DNA of 23,326 nucleotides from CAYWXV01 sp964462535 (GCA_964462535.1 CAYWXV010000041.1:1-23326); one strand, 5' to 3'; positions 8,488 through 16,772 are shown, counted from the first letter of the stretch. Notes: generated from the letters alone by a model not told the origin. Made by a program: numbers and translations.

Positions 8488-9071
8488 GCCGCCACCCCCT
8501 TCCTCTCCGTGCCGTCATCTGCACCGCGGCGTCCTGCAAGCTCCCTTAGAGAGAGAGCAACCATTGCATAGAAACAGAGTGCCATTGACGCAGAACTGAG
8601 CATCAGCAGGTACGAGAAGCCGTTGTGAACATAGCGCATCAGCCACATCGCGAAGAAGCTCGTCACGATGGCCACGAACGGTTCGACAATCAGGAACGAG
8701 CGGAGTCGCTTCGACGGTCGTTGTGCAAACGCGAACACACCGGCGGTCAACGCAAAGAACGTTGCCATCGAGAGTATGTGGGTGTGCGTGATGTTCAGCA
8801 TTTCCGCAAATGACTTCTCGAACTGAAGTTCGGCGCCATCGTCGGCACCGTCCGAGGTCGGAATCGGTTGAACAGAATCGCCCGTCGTCGTCGGCTGGTT
8901 CCCTCGGTACCGATCGGCCACACCGGCCGGCGTCACGCCCGTCGTATGGTAAACGAAGAGGAGTCCGGTTGAGTATCCGATCGTGAGGCAGACGAGAAGC
9001 CAGATTGCGATCTGGCGGAGGGGGCCGCTTACTGTGGAGAGTGTGGCTCCATTGCGAACGATGGAGTTCAT
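8484..9071 (-). CDS. Four-helix inner-membrane protein with helix histidines, possible heme or redox partner
   Basis: 195 residues, family not recognised. Four hydrophobic helices are visible at about 20-40, 94-116, 123-145 and 151-174, with a polar loop (about 45-90) between the first two. Histidines sit at helix ends or inside helices: H42 (LFVYHTTG), H96 and H98 (NITHTHILSM) and H149 (RYVHNG). This could allow bis-histidine heme b binding, but no known cytochrome signature is seen. The C-terminus is charged and probably cytoplasmic. The ATG at 9071 overlaps the stop of the FMN-binding gene as ATGA, and the stop overlaps the apbE start the same way, so the three are translationally coupled. 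Its position between an FMN protein and ApbE suggests an electron-transfer or anchoring role. Confidence 0.82.
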   Translation of the reverse strand: MNSIVRNGATLSTVSGPLRQIAIWLLVCLTIGYSTGLLFVYHTTGVTPAGVADRYRGNQPTTTGDSVQPIPTSDGADDGAELQFEKSFAEMLNITHTHILSMATFFALTAGVFAFAQRPSKRLRSFLIVEPFVAIVTSFFAMWLMRYVHNGFSYLLMLSSASMALCFYAMVALSLRELAGRRGADDGTERKGVAA

Positions 9072-9622
9072 CGTAGTCGCCCCCCTTCCTTCAACACCTG
9101 CATTGTGGCCAGCAAGCGCCGGGTTCCATTGGTGACTGCGTTGCTCGAAATCGTCGCGCCGGAGATGTTCCTGATGCCGGCGCCCACGCGGACATTATCG
9201 CTTGAACGCTTTCCTCTGAACTGCCGCCGGAATGTCTCGTTCGCCACCTCTCCGCCGTAGGGCTCTCGATACGCCAGCACCTCAAGGTCGCGCACTGCCA
9301 TGGTCGGATCGATCATGAGTGCGTACGTGATCAGCTGTGACTTCCCGCGCACATTATCGACAATCGCGTACCCAACCCGGTTGCCGCCCGACGATACCAC
9401 CATGTACCGGAAGTCAGCGGCTGGCTTCAGCCCGCTCAACGCAGCGATTCTGGTGATGTCGTTTGTCGTCAATTGCAACGACACTGCCTCGGTGCGCGCT
9501 CCAGTGCCGAACACTCTCTGAACTCCCGAGGCCAGCTTCTGATCGACCGTCTGTGCCGGGAGGGACGTTGTGGCCGCAAGAAGGAAAAGACCGGCAATCC
9601 ACCGGTAGTAGGTGTTGTTCAT
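9068..9622 (-). CDS. Exported FMN-binding domain protein, predicted ApbE substrate
   Basis: 184 residues. Residues 1-24 (MNNTYYRWIAGLFLLAATTSLPAQ as read in two parts: a charged start, then a hydrophobic core ending in PAQ) form a Sec signal peptide with no lipobox cysteine. The mature part is an FMN-binding domain: RYMVVSSGG and VGYAIVDNVRG strands, then VGAGIRNISGATISS from 146. This matches the flavinylation motif of Rnf/Nqr-type proteins, with FMN expected as a phosphoester on T157 of SGAT. The ATG at 9622 gives a proper signal peptide; the frame also opens at a TTG at 9670, which lies within the promoter. First gene of the flavin operon, directly behind a consensus promoter (9641-9671). 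Likely an extracytosolic electron carrier. Confidence 0.85.
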   Translation of the reverse strand: MNNTYYRWIAGLFLLAATTSLPAQTVDQKLASGVQRVFGTGARTEAVSLQLTTNDITRIAALSGLKPAADFRYMVVSSGGNRVGYAIVDNVRGKSQLITYALMIDPTMAVRDLEVLAYREPYGGEVANETFRRQFRGKRSSDNVRVGAGIRNISGATISSNAVTNGTRRLLATMQVLKEGGRLR

Positions 9623-9640
9623 ATCGTATGGAACGGGGGT

Positions 9641-9671
9641 CAAAAGTACGCCCAATGGGCTGCTATTCAAA
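9641..9671 (-). promoter_or_regulatory. Bacteroidota-type promoter of the flavin operon
   Basis: Read on the minus strand: TTTG at 9671-9668, a 19-nt spacer, then TACTTTTG at 9648-9641. This is an exact match to the known Bacteroidota housekeeping pattern TTTG-N19-21-TAnnTTTG. Transcription would begin near 9634, giving a leader of about 12 nt before the ATG at 9622. It points away from the porin promoter at 9695-9726, with 23 bp between the two upstream boxes. Confidence 0.65.
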
Positions 9672-9694
9672 GGAATCGACGTAACGAGTTTTTA

Positions 9695-9726
9695 TTTGGA
9701 CAAAGTTCAAATAGCGATTAGATTCG
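9695..9726 (+). promoter_or_regulatory. Probable promoter of the porin-like gene
   Basis: TTTG at 9695-9698, a 20-nt spacer, then TAGATTCG at 9719-9726. It differs from the Bacteroidota consensus TAnnTTTG only by C at the seventh position. The same TTCG variant appears at 22165-22172. The predicted leader to the ATG at 9826 is about 90 nt. The 9623-9825 gap otherwise holds only the divergent promoter. Confidence 0.5.
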
Positions 9727-9825
9727 CGGCGCCTAGGACGAGAAGGCCGAAACGACGCGCCACTCCCCCAGCCTCGGCGACGATTCCACGTGCGCCGACT
9801 TCGTATCAGTTACCCATTTGCATCC

Positions 9826-10980
9826 ATGAACGTCACGACCCTAGTACGCAAAGCGCTCACGGTGACATTCGCGTCAGCCATCGGTTTGATCGCCACGCTC
9901 CACCTGCATGCGCAAGACGAGTCAACAACAGTCGGTGGATATGGCGAGGTGCAGTATGTAGACGTCGAAGGGAGCCCGCGCGGCTCGGTGGACGTCCCAC
10001 GCTTTGTGCTGTTCCTGGAACATACCTTCAGCCAGAATCTGTCGGTACTGGCGGAACTGGAGGTGGAACACACGAAGATCGAAGGGGGCGAGGAAGGGGG
10101 CGAGGTGGCGTTGGAACAGGCCTATCTGAACTACCGGCTCGGGGAACGCACCGCGCTGCGGGCCGGACTGGTGTTGATCCCCGCCGGTATCATCAATGAG
10201 ACACATGAGCCACCGACGTTCAACGGCGTGCGACGACCGACGTTCGATCGCGTTATAGTTCCTGCGACCTGGCGGGAGATCGGCGTCGGCGTCACCGGAC
10301 AACTCCCCGGCATGGAGGAGTTTGCGTATCGCGTCTACCTGACCAGCGGGCTCAACTCGGACAACTTCACGGCAGAGAACAGTATTCGCGGTGGTCGATA
10401 CGAAGGGGCCGAGGCGACCCTCAATAACCTCGCCTTCTCAGCAAAAGTCGAATACATCGGCGATGGATATCGGCTCGGAGCGTTTGGTTACTATGGCGGC
10501 TCCTCGAACAACAACGTTGAGTTGGGAACCGGGCTCTTCGACGCCGGCGTGAGCATGTTCGGCATTGACGCGCGCGGCTCGATAGGGAACCTCCAGCTCC
10601 GCGGAGTCTTCGCATCGACCTCGATCTCGGCCGCAGACACGATTAACGGTATTCGACTCCGCGACACGCTTGGCGCACCCATCGGTTCAGCCGCGGGGGG
10701 CGGGTACGTGGAGGCTGCGTACAACGTCATGCCCCATCTGAGTTCGAACAGCGATGCGCAGCTGCTACCGTTCGTACGGTACGAGGTGTTCAACACGCAG
10801 TCGTCGATGCCGGCAGGATACACGGCCAACGCCGCCAACGATCGCTCGGTTGTCACGGCCGGCGTCACGTTCAAGCCGACATACAATACGGTGTTCAAAG
10901 TCGACTGGGCGATAAATGACGACGGCACTGCTGCCGACCTGCCGGGCGTCTTCGCCCTCGGAATAGGTTGGAACTTCTAG
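9826..10980 (+). CDS. Outer-membrane porin-like beta-barrel protein
   Basis: 384 residues. The signal peptide (residues 1-27, ending LHLHAQ) is followed by DESTTVGGYGEVQY, a typical first barrel strand. The rest is a long series of alternating amphipathic strands with short turns: PRFVLFLEHTFSQNLSVLAE, EQAYLNYRLGERTALRAG, FAYRVYLTSGL, FSAKVEYIGDGYRLGAFG. The chain ends FALGIGWNF, with the terminal Phe recognised by the BAM complex. The layout resembles phosphate-selective or general porins of the OprO/OprP type, but the substrate cannot be inferred. I chose the ATG at 9826 because it starts the signal peptide; the frame opens at a GTG at 9790. It diverges from the flavin operon and is followed by a strong terminator. 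Confidence 0.83.
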   Translation: MNVTTLVRKALTVTFASAIGLIATLHLHAQDESTTVGGYGEVQYVDVEGSPRGSVDVPRFVLFLEHTFSQNLSVLAELEVEHTKIEGGEEGGEVALEQAYLNYRLGERTALRAGLVLIPAGIINETHEPPTFNGVRRPTFDRVIVPATWREIGVGVTGQLPGMEEFAYRVYLTSGLNSDNFTAENSIRGGRYEGAEATLNNLAFSAKVEYIGDGYRLGAFGYYGGSSNNNVELGTGLFDAGVSMFGIDARGSIGNLQLRGVFASTSISAADTINGIRLRDTLGAPIGSAAGGGYVEAAYNVMPHLSSNSDAQLLPFVRYEVFNTQSSMPAGYTANAANDRSVVTAGVTFKPTYNTVFKVDWAINDDGTAADLPGVFALGIGWNF

Positions 10981-11000
10981 ACGAATTGAAGAACACAACG

Positions 11001-11045
11001 AGAGAGGACTCAACCGTTCGGGACGGTTGAGTCCTCTCTATTTTC
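11001..11045 (+). terminator. Strong intrinsic terminator after the porin gene
   Basis: Perfect 17-bp stem: AGAGAGGACTCAACCGT at 11001-11017 pairs with its exact complement at 11023-11039 around the five-base loop TCGGG, followed by ATTTTC. It lies 20 nt after the porin stop. On the minus strand it also faces the end of the ferritin-like gene (stop at 11086), though that side is less T-rich, so bidirectional use is possible. Confidence 0.88.
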
Positions 11046-11085
11046 TACCGCACCCGCGGTCACCGGTCGGCCGTGCAGCCTACGA

Positions 11086-11523
11086 TCAGCTCCCTACCGA
11101 ATCGGGCTTGAGCATCGCCTCGACCTCCTCGATGTGCCCCGTCTCCTCGGTCGCCTGGGACTCCAGAAAGAGCCTGAGCCCTACATGGTCATCACCCAAC
11201 TCGCGTGCAAGAGATACATACTGGTCGAAGACCTCCTTCTCGAGCGCGAGCGCCTGCCTCAGCATCTCGTCAAGGGTCTTGAATCGGAGTGCGAATTTTC
11301 CGGTCGCAGGTGTCGTCACCGGGTCCCCGCCAAACGCAGCGATCTTGTCACCGACGAGCGTCGCATGCATCATTCCCTCGTTCGATTGACTACGGAGCCA
11401 GCCGGTTATAGGGATTCGGGCGTGACCGTAGATGTAGAACGAGTAGTGGAGGTACATCATGGCACCGGCCAGCTCGTTTTCAAGAATCGACTGGAGTCGC
11501 GAGACGATTTGTTCGTTGGTCAT
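11086..11523 (-). CDS. Ferritin-like di-iron protein (bacterioferritin/Dps-like superfamily)
   Basis: 145 residues forming four long helices, the expected ferritin-like size. Candidate di-iron ligands are E17 (ENELAGAMMYLHY), E49 and H53 (NEGMMHA), E95 (ALEKEVFDQY), and E127 with H130 (EETGHIEE). The second motif reads E-x3-H, one residue longer than the classic bacterioferritin ExxH. No obvious heme-ligand methionine equivalent to Bfr M52 can be assigned. It probably oxidises or stores iron, or scavenges peroxide, in the cytoplasm. The ATG at 11523 has no clear ribosome binding site. It lies 27 nt after the kbl stop on the same strand and is probably co-transcribed. Confidence 0.85.
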   Translation of the reverse strand: MTNEQIVSRLQSILENELAGAMMYLHYSFYIYGHARIPITGWLRSQSNEGMMHATLVGDKIAAFGGDPVTTPATGKFALRFKTLDEMLRQALALEKEVFDQYVSLARELGDDHVGLRLFLESQATEETGHIEEVEAMLKPDSVGS

Positions 11524-11550
11524 AATTGAGGTTTGGTTCCAGATGTGATG

Positions 11551-12762
11551 TTATTCGGCAGCGACATTGATTACTCCGAGCTCCAGGCCCACACTCGTGA
11601 ACGCGTCAATTGCGCGGTCGAGATGTTCGCGGGTGTGAGCGGCCGATAGCTGGACGCGGATTCGAGCCTGCCCCTTGGGCACGACGGGATAGAAGAAACC
11701 GATGACATACACCCCGTGGGCAAGGAGTCGTTCGGCAAAGCGCTGGGCAAGCGGCGCATCATACAACATGATCGGAACGATCGGATGCTCTCCGGGCTTG
11801 ATGTCAAATCCCGCGTCCGTGAGTCTGGAACGGAAGTAGTGCGTGTTCTCCTCGAGTCGGTCACGCAACTCGGTCGTTCGCGATATCATGTCGATCACAG
11901 CGATGCTTGCACCAACCACCATGGGGGGAAGCGTATTGCTGAAGAGATAGGGGCGTGACCTCTGCCGAAGCATGTCGATGATCTCCTTCCTCCCGGTCGT
12001 GTATCCACCGATCGCCCCACCCAATGCTTTGCCGAGTGTCCCTGTGATGATGTCCACGCGTCCCATTGCGTTGCGGTACTCTACGCTCCCCCGCCCGGTG
12101 GCCCCCATGAATCCCGCGGCATGACATTCGTCGACCATGACAAGTGCGTCATACTTGTCGGCCAGATCGCAGACGTGATCAATTGGCGCGATCACACCGT
12201 CCATCGAAAAGACGCCATCCGTAACGATGATCTTGAACCTCGCCCCCGCGGCATCCGCCTCCTTCAAGCGCTCCTCCAGGTCCTCCATGTTTGCGTTGCG
12301 GTATCGGTAGCGCTTTGCTTTGCAGAGCCGAACGCCATCGATGATCGAAGCGTGGTTCAGCTCATCGGAGATGATTGCATCCTCCTCACCGAAGAGTGGT
12401 TCGAAGACGCCACCGTTAGCGTCGAAGCAGGCAGCGTAGAGGATCGTGTCCTCGGTGCCATGGAACTCCGCCAGTTTCGCTTCCAGCGCTTTGTGGATAT
12501 CCTGCGTTCCGCAGATGAACCGGACGGAGCTCAGACCGTACCCGTGCGACGACAGGGCATCGCGCGCCGCTTCGATCACGGCTGGGTGGCTGCTGAGTCC
12601 CAGGTAGTTGTTTGCACAGAAATTGAGGACGGAGCCCTCGACACCCTGCACGGTAATCTCGGGCCCTTGAGGTGACGTGATAACCCGTTCGCGCTTGTAG
12701 AGACCGGCCTCGTCGATGGAGGCTAGCTCCGCTCGAAGTGCCTCTCGCATGGTATCGAACAT
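11551..12762 (-). CDS. kbl: Glycine C-acetyltransferase (2-amino-3-ketobutyrate CoA ligase)
   Basis: PLP enzyme of the alpha-oxoamine synthase family; it cleaves 2-amino-3-ketobutyrate with CoA to glycine and acetyl-CoA in threonine breakdown. 403 residues versus 398 in E. coli, with near-identical blocks: NFCANNYLGLSSHP, SVRFICGTQDIHK, CFDANGGVFE, DELNHASIIDGVRLCKAKRY (from 133), TDGVFSMDGVI and GFFYPVVPKGQARIR. The PLP lysine is K245 (GTLGKALGG), with the aspartate/histidine pair D211 and H214 (DECHAAGF). I chose the ATG at 12762; an ATG four codons later (12750) is equally possible and neither has a ribosome binding site. Threonine dehydrogenase, its usual partner in E. coli, is not beside it. 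Diverges from the alpha/beta hydrolase. Confidence 0.95.
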   Translation of the reverse strand: MFDTMREALRAELASIDEAGLYKRERVITSPQGPEITVQGVEGSVLNFCANNYLGLSSHPAVIEAARDALSSHGYGLSSVRFICGTQDIHKALEAKLAEFHGTEDTILYAACFDANGGVFEPLFGEEDAIISDELNHASIIDGVRLCKAKRYRYRNANMEDLEERLKEADAAGARFKIIVTDGVFSMDGVIAPIDHVCDLADKYDALVMVDECHAAGFMGATGRGSVEYRNAMGRVDIITGTLGKALGGAIGGYTTGRKEIIDMLRQRSRPYLFSNTLPPMVVGASIAVIDMISRTTELRDRLEENTHYFRSRLTDAGFDIKPGEHPIVPIMLYDAPLAQRFAERLLAHGVYVIGFFYPVVPKGQARIRVQLSAAHTREHLDRAIDAFTSVGLELGVINVAAE

Positions 12763-12913
12763 GATGAAGGTCGCATGGATGGAAATGGATGCGCGGCGAC
12801 GAGAACGAGTCAGCATCGACGCGCATGGTGATACGGCGCGAAGTTACAAAACTGGTCGATCGTCCTCCCTTCCTTGTGAATCAACGGCTGTGACTGGTAG
12901 TTTCAACGTTCTG

Positions 12914-13786
12914 ATGTTGCTTCCATCCCCGATCGATTCAGTTGTCAGTTCGCCGTTCGAGCTTGCGGGCCCTGACGGCAGCCTACTGTTCGGTGATATC
13001 CGCCGTCCAGGCCTGTATCCCCCCCACGCCACGATCGTGTTCGTGCATGGGTTCCGTGCGTTCAAGGACTGGGGTCCCTTTCCCTACGTCTGCCGTGCGC
13101 TTGCGGCACACGGATTCAGCGTGATATCGTTCAACTTCAGTCGCAACGGTGTGGTTGGGCATGGAAGCGCGATCACGCGCACCGATCTCTTCGTCACCAA
13201 TACGATTTCGCGCGAGCTCAGTGAGCTCAACATCGTTCTGGAAGCGGTGCGTGAACGCAGGTTCGATGAAGACGCCGGGGGTTCGCGATTGCTGGGACTA
13301 CTCGGCCATTCACGCGGCGGAGCATTATCGATTCTGGCGGCAGCCGCGGATCATGACGTGCGGGGCGTTGCCGTCTGGGGAGCGATCGCGACGATTGATC
13401 GCATGACCGAACGTCGCAAGGAATTCATCCGGCGTACCGGTCTCCATCGTTCATCATCCCCTTCTATTCGTGTAACGCTGGAGCCGGGACCAGACTTCCT
13501 CGACGACCTCGACGAGAATCGGAGTAGGCTGGATATTCGACGTGCGGTCGAACGTCTTGCGCGTCCACTACTCGTTCTGCATGGGGAACAGGACCTGGTA
13601 GTACGAACGTCCGAAGCGCAGCTGCTTGCTGGATACGGCGATCCGAGACTGACGACGTTGAAGGTGATACCGCACGCAAGTCATACATTCGGAACCGATC
13701 ACCCCTTCAGCGGGACCACTCCCCCGCTTGAACGTGCGATAGACGAGACCGCACGATTCTTTCTGGCACATCTCACGCAATCATAA
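12914..13786 (+). CDS. Alpha/beta hydrolase (serine hydrolase)
   Basis: 290 residues with the alpha/beta-hydrolase order of motifs: oxyanion region FVHGF at 43-47, nucleophile elbow GHSRGG at 131-136 with S133, acidic residue D228 in LVLHGEQDLVV, and a histidine, H257 or H254, in IPHASHTFG. It resembles dienelactone-hydrolase or acyl-aminoacyl-peptidase-like esterases; the substrate is unknown. No signal peptide is visible, so it is probably cytoplasmic. The frame is open back to 12716, across the divergent kbl start and without domain resemblance, so I take the ATG at 12914. The stop is followed after 7 nt by the TTG start of the large repeat protein, which suggests one transcript. Confidence 0.87.
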   Translation: MLLPSPIDSVVSSPFELAGPDGSLLFGDIRRPGLYPPHATIVFVHGFRAFKDWGPFPYVCRALAAHGFSVISFNFSRNGVVGHGSAITRTDLFVTNTISRELSELNIVLEAVRERRFDEDAGGSRLLGLLGHSRGGALSILAAAADHDVRGVAVWGAIATIDRMTERRKEFIRRTGLHRSSSPSIRVTLEPGPDFLDDLDENRSRLDIRRAVERLARPLLVLHGEQDLVVRTSEAQLLAGYGDPRLTTLKVIPHASHTFGTDHPFSGTTPPLERAIDETARFFLAHLTQS

Positions 13787-13793
13787 ACGACCG

Positions 13794-16772
13794 TTGAAGC
13801 GAAGATTTCCGTCCCTCATCGTGATCGCGGCTGCGTTCGCACTTCTGATACCAGCTGCAAAGGCGCGTGGACAGTACCTCCCCGGCTATGTGGTGAAGGC
13901 GCTCGACTCGGCGCTCGCCTCGATCGCGATGCGCCGCGATGATCTGGGAATGCGCTGGGACGCCGTCGCCGACGATCCGCACCGACTGCAGGTAATCAAG
14001 CGGCTGTTCGGCGATCCCCTCGCCAGCTTCTCCGTTGCGGATTCCCTTGCATCCGCTGGACTGTCCGACGTTCGCCATCCGCGCCAGCTCTTCACAACGG
14101 CTCTGGGGCTCCTCGATCTGGACCCGGATAACGCTGCTGCATCACGCCCCCTTCCGTCGGATAAGGATCTCCGCCTTGTCACGGGCGTCGATTTCGATTC
14201 GCTCGGATTTACAGTCAACATTCTCCTTCGCCGCTTCCTCTCACTCGCGGTCGCTACCGATGCCACGACAATCAGCGTGCGTGGAGCAATCGCGCCTGAC
14301 AGACTCGCCCGCATCGTAGACTACTGTGATTCACTCCTTCTCCAGTCCGAGGGGGACGGCGAGGCCTCACCAGTAGATATGCGGCTGGCCGAGAGATATT
14401 CGATCCAACGCAACAAGCAACACTTCAACGTTGATCTAGCGGGACTCGACTATGGGCGACTCGCTGCCCCGGGAATCACGCAGTTCCTGATGGCACTCGA
14501 TATCGCACACGGAATGGAGAATGAGGTAGCGAAATATCGCGACACGCTCAAGACCGTGATCCTGAATACGCCGCTTGGTCGTGTTGCGCTTGGTGGTGGG
14601 AAGGACGACTACTACGAAGGTGATTTCTTCCTGATCGTAGACCTCGGAGGGAACGATGTCTACAAACCACTTGGGAGAACGAAGCAGGAGGCATTTGATC
14701 ATCCTGTCACGATGATTGTCGACTTCTCGGGAGACGATACGTACATCGGCGGTGATTACTCGATTGGTGGCGCCCTCTTTGGCGCGTCAACGCTCATCGA
14801 CCTGGATGGCGACGACGACTACTCGGCCGGGAATATCGCGCTGGGAGCCGGCCTGTTTGGCACCAGCGTTCTATATGATGGGAGCGGAAGCGATCGCTAT
14901 ACCGGCGGGACATTTGTCGAAGGGGCGGGCGCCTTTGGCATAGGACTCCTGATCGACGTGGAGGGGAACGACCTCTACCATGCACACCTGACGTCTCAGG
15001 GCTTTGGCTACACACGTGGCATCGGAATGATCGTCGACGCGATTGGGAACGATCAATACATCGCCGCCTCGCCCTACACCGACTACCTCCGGTACGATGA
15101 CCATTTCGAGACATTCTGCCAGGGGGCCGCGCTCGGTGCGCGTCCTGTAGCCTCCGCAGGAATAGGCATCATAGCCGAAGGGGGAGGATCCGATCTCTAC
15201 TCGGCCGACATCTTTGGACAGGGGACGGGATACTGGTTCGGCCTGGGGGCGATCGTCGATCGAACGGGGAACGATATCTACAGCGCCTTCCAGTACGCGC
15301 AGGGCTCGGGTGTCCATCTGGCGTTCGGAGTGTTGATCGATACCGCCGGTAACGACAACTACATCTCGCACGGCGTCTCGCAGGGCTGCGGACACGATAT
15401 CGCATTCGGTGGGCTTTACGACGCAAAGGGCGACGACAACTACGTTGTTGAATCACTCTCACTTGGTGGAGGAAACGCGGACGCGGTCTCCCTCTTTGTC
15501 GATGCGGGTGGAGAGGATGGCTATCTGGCGCGACGGGACAACACGCTTGGATACAGCGATCTCCGTCGCGAGTATGGCATGATCGGGGTCTTCCTCGATC
15601 TGGAGCGACGGGATTACTACGGCACCTCGCGCGGTGGGAACGATTCCCTCTGGACAGGGAGCTACTATGGTGTTGGCATTGATGGCGAGATACGACCGGC
15701 CGATAGCACCCCACCCCCCGCACCGGGCGGAGGCCCGCAGAAGACGCCCGAGGAGATCGAGAAGGAGCTTGCCACGGATATCCCCACGCTCTTCATTCAA
15801 GGCTCGGCCGCGCCGCAGAAGTATCAGTACCTCGTCGATCCAGCTCGCAAGCGATTGATCGATATGGCAGATTCCTCTCTCCCCTACCTGCTGACCATGC
15901 TGAACACGGAGTCTCCACGTGAGGCGCTGGCACTCGGCATTATTCTTCCGAAGATCGGGCCGCGTGCTCGCCCATTTCTGATTGACACCGTTCTCCGTGG
16001 TGATCCTTCACGAGTAGGTCGCGCGATTTATGCGCTCGGCGAAATGAAGGACACGCTTGCTGCAGAGGCAATCGCAAGCCGTCTGGTCGACACCGTCGCG
16101 TCGTGGCGTTTGCGTGGAGTGGCTGGCGAGGCAATTCTGAAGATCCGATCGCGAGCGGTGATCGATCAACTACGTGCGGCTATGAGAGACACCGTCGAGC
16201 TTATTCGAGGGTATGCGACGCGGGCGTTTGTCATGATCGCGGATAGCGCTGAGATTCTCGAGGGGCTGAGGATGCTGAGTGACCCCAGTCAGATCGTGCG
16301 CTACCAATATCAGCTGGCATTGATGCGGAGGAACATCGATAGTATCCCGGGGCCCTTCGCCTCGGCAGTGATGGCCGCTCCGAACGGATTCCCTCACCAG
16401 CTCATGATCTCGCTCGCTCGCTCGATGAAGACCTCCGCCGGGAGAACGATTCTTCTGACGACGATGTTGAACAGCACACGGAATCAGTATCGGAGCGAGG
16501 CAATCGATCTTGCGGCCGGGTGGGGCGACACCACATCACGAGGAGTTCTTGAAGCCCATCGGGTGCGTGAAAGCGACGCAGACCTGGCGCGTCGAATCGA
16601 CCTGCTCTTGATGGCGGAACCAGTGAGGGAAACGGCACCAACCGAGGTTCCGAGGTCGAATCGTTCTCCGTCAAGCCCGAAGAAGCCTGCAAGCACGAAA
16701 GGGACCACGAAGAAGTCAAGCGCCAGGAGCGATCGCGACGGTGCGAAGCCGAAGAGAAAGAAACGGAAGTAG
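13794..16772 (+). CDS. Large exported protein: twelve GNDxY solenoid repeats plus a HEAT-like helical region
   Basis: 992 residues. The start is TTG at 13794, directly before a clear signal peptide (MKRRFPS, hydrophobic core, cleavage near KARGQ27). Residues 28-270 are a mixed N-terminal region. From 286 to 609 there are twelve copies of a G-[NDS]-D-x-Y motif, at 286, 313, 339, 365, 391, 418, 465, 492, 519, 546, 573 and a degenerate copy at 605. Spacing is 26-27 residues, with a 20-residue insertion between 422 and 465. Each unit reads roughly I-x-D-x-x-G-[ND]-D-x-Y, then glycine-rich strands, as in a beta-solenoid. A proline-rich linker (638-650) leads to HEAT-like helices at about 685-850. 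A Lys/Arg-rich tail spans 955-992. Function unknown; a cell-surface role is inferred. Family not recognised by name. Confidence 0.85.
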   Translation: MKRRFPSLIVIAAAFALLIPAAKARGQYLPGYVVKALDSALASIAMRRDDLGMRWDAVADDPHRLQVIKRLFGDPLASFSVADSLASAGLSDVRHPRQLFTTALGLLDLDPDNAAASRPLPSDKDLRLVTGVDFDSLGFTVNILLRRFLSLAVATDATTISVRGAIAPDRLARIVDYCDSLLLQSEGDGEASPVDMRLAERYSIQRNKQHFNVDLAGLDYGRLAAPGITQFLMALDIAHGMENEVAKYRDTLKTVILNTPLGRVALGGGKDDYYEGDFFLIVDLGGNDVYKPLGRTKQEAFDHPVTMIVDFSGDDTYIGGDYSIGGALFGASTLIDLDGDDDYSAGNIALGAGLFGTSVLYDGSGSDRYTGGTFVEGAGAFGIGLLIDVEGNDLYHAHLTSQGFGYTRGIGMIVDAIGNDQYIAASPYTDYLRYDDHFETFCQGAALGARPVASAGIGIIAEGGGSDLYSADIFGQGTGYWFGLGAIVDRTGNDIYSAFQYAQGSGVHLAFGVLIDTAGNDNYISHGVSQGCGHDIAFGGLYDAKGDDNYVVESLSLGGGNADAVSLFVDAGGEDGYLARRDNTLGYSDLRREYGMIGVFLDLERRDYYGTSRGGNDSLWTGSYYGVGIDGEIRPADSTPPPAPGGGPQKTPEEIEKELATDIPTLFIQGSAAPQKYQYLVDPARKRLIDMADSSLPYLLTMLNTESPREALALGIILPKIGPRARPFLIDTVLRGDPSRVGRAIYALGEMKDTLAAEAIASRLVDTVASWRLRGVAGEAILKIRSRAVIDQLRAAMRDTVELIRGYATRAFVMIADSAEILEGLRMLSDPSQIVRYQYQLALMRRNIDSIPGPFASAVMAAPNGFPHQLMISLARSMKTSAGRTILLTTMLNSTRNQYRSEAIDLAAGWGDTTSRGVLEAHRVRESDADLARRIDLLLMAEPVRETAPTEVPRSNRSPSSPKKPASTKGTTKKSSARSDRDGAKPKRKKRK

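Noticed and set aside
12716..12913. 66-codon extension of the alpha/beta hydrolase
   Set aside because: It runs antisense over the kbl start, and the hydrolase fold begins after 12914.
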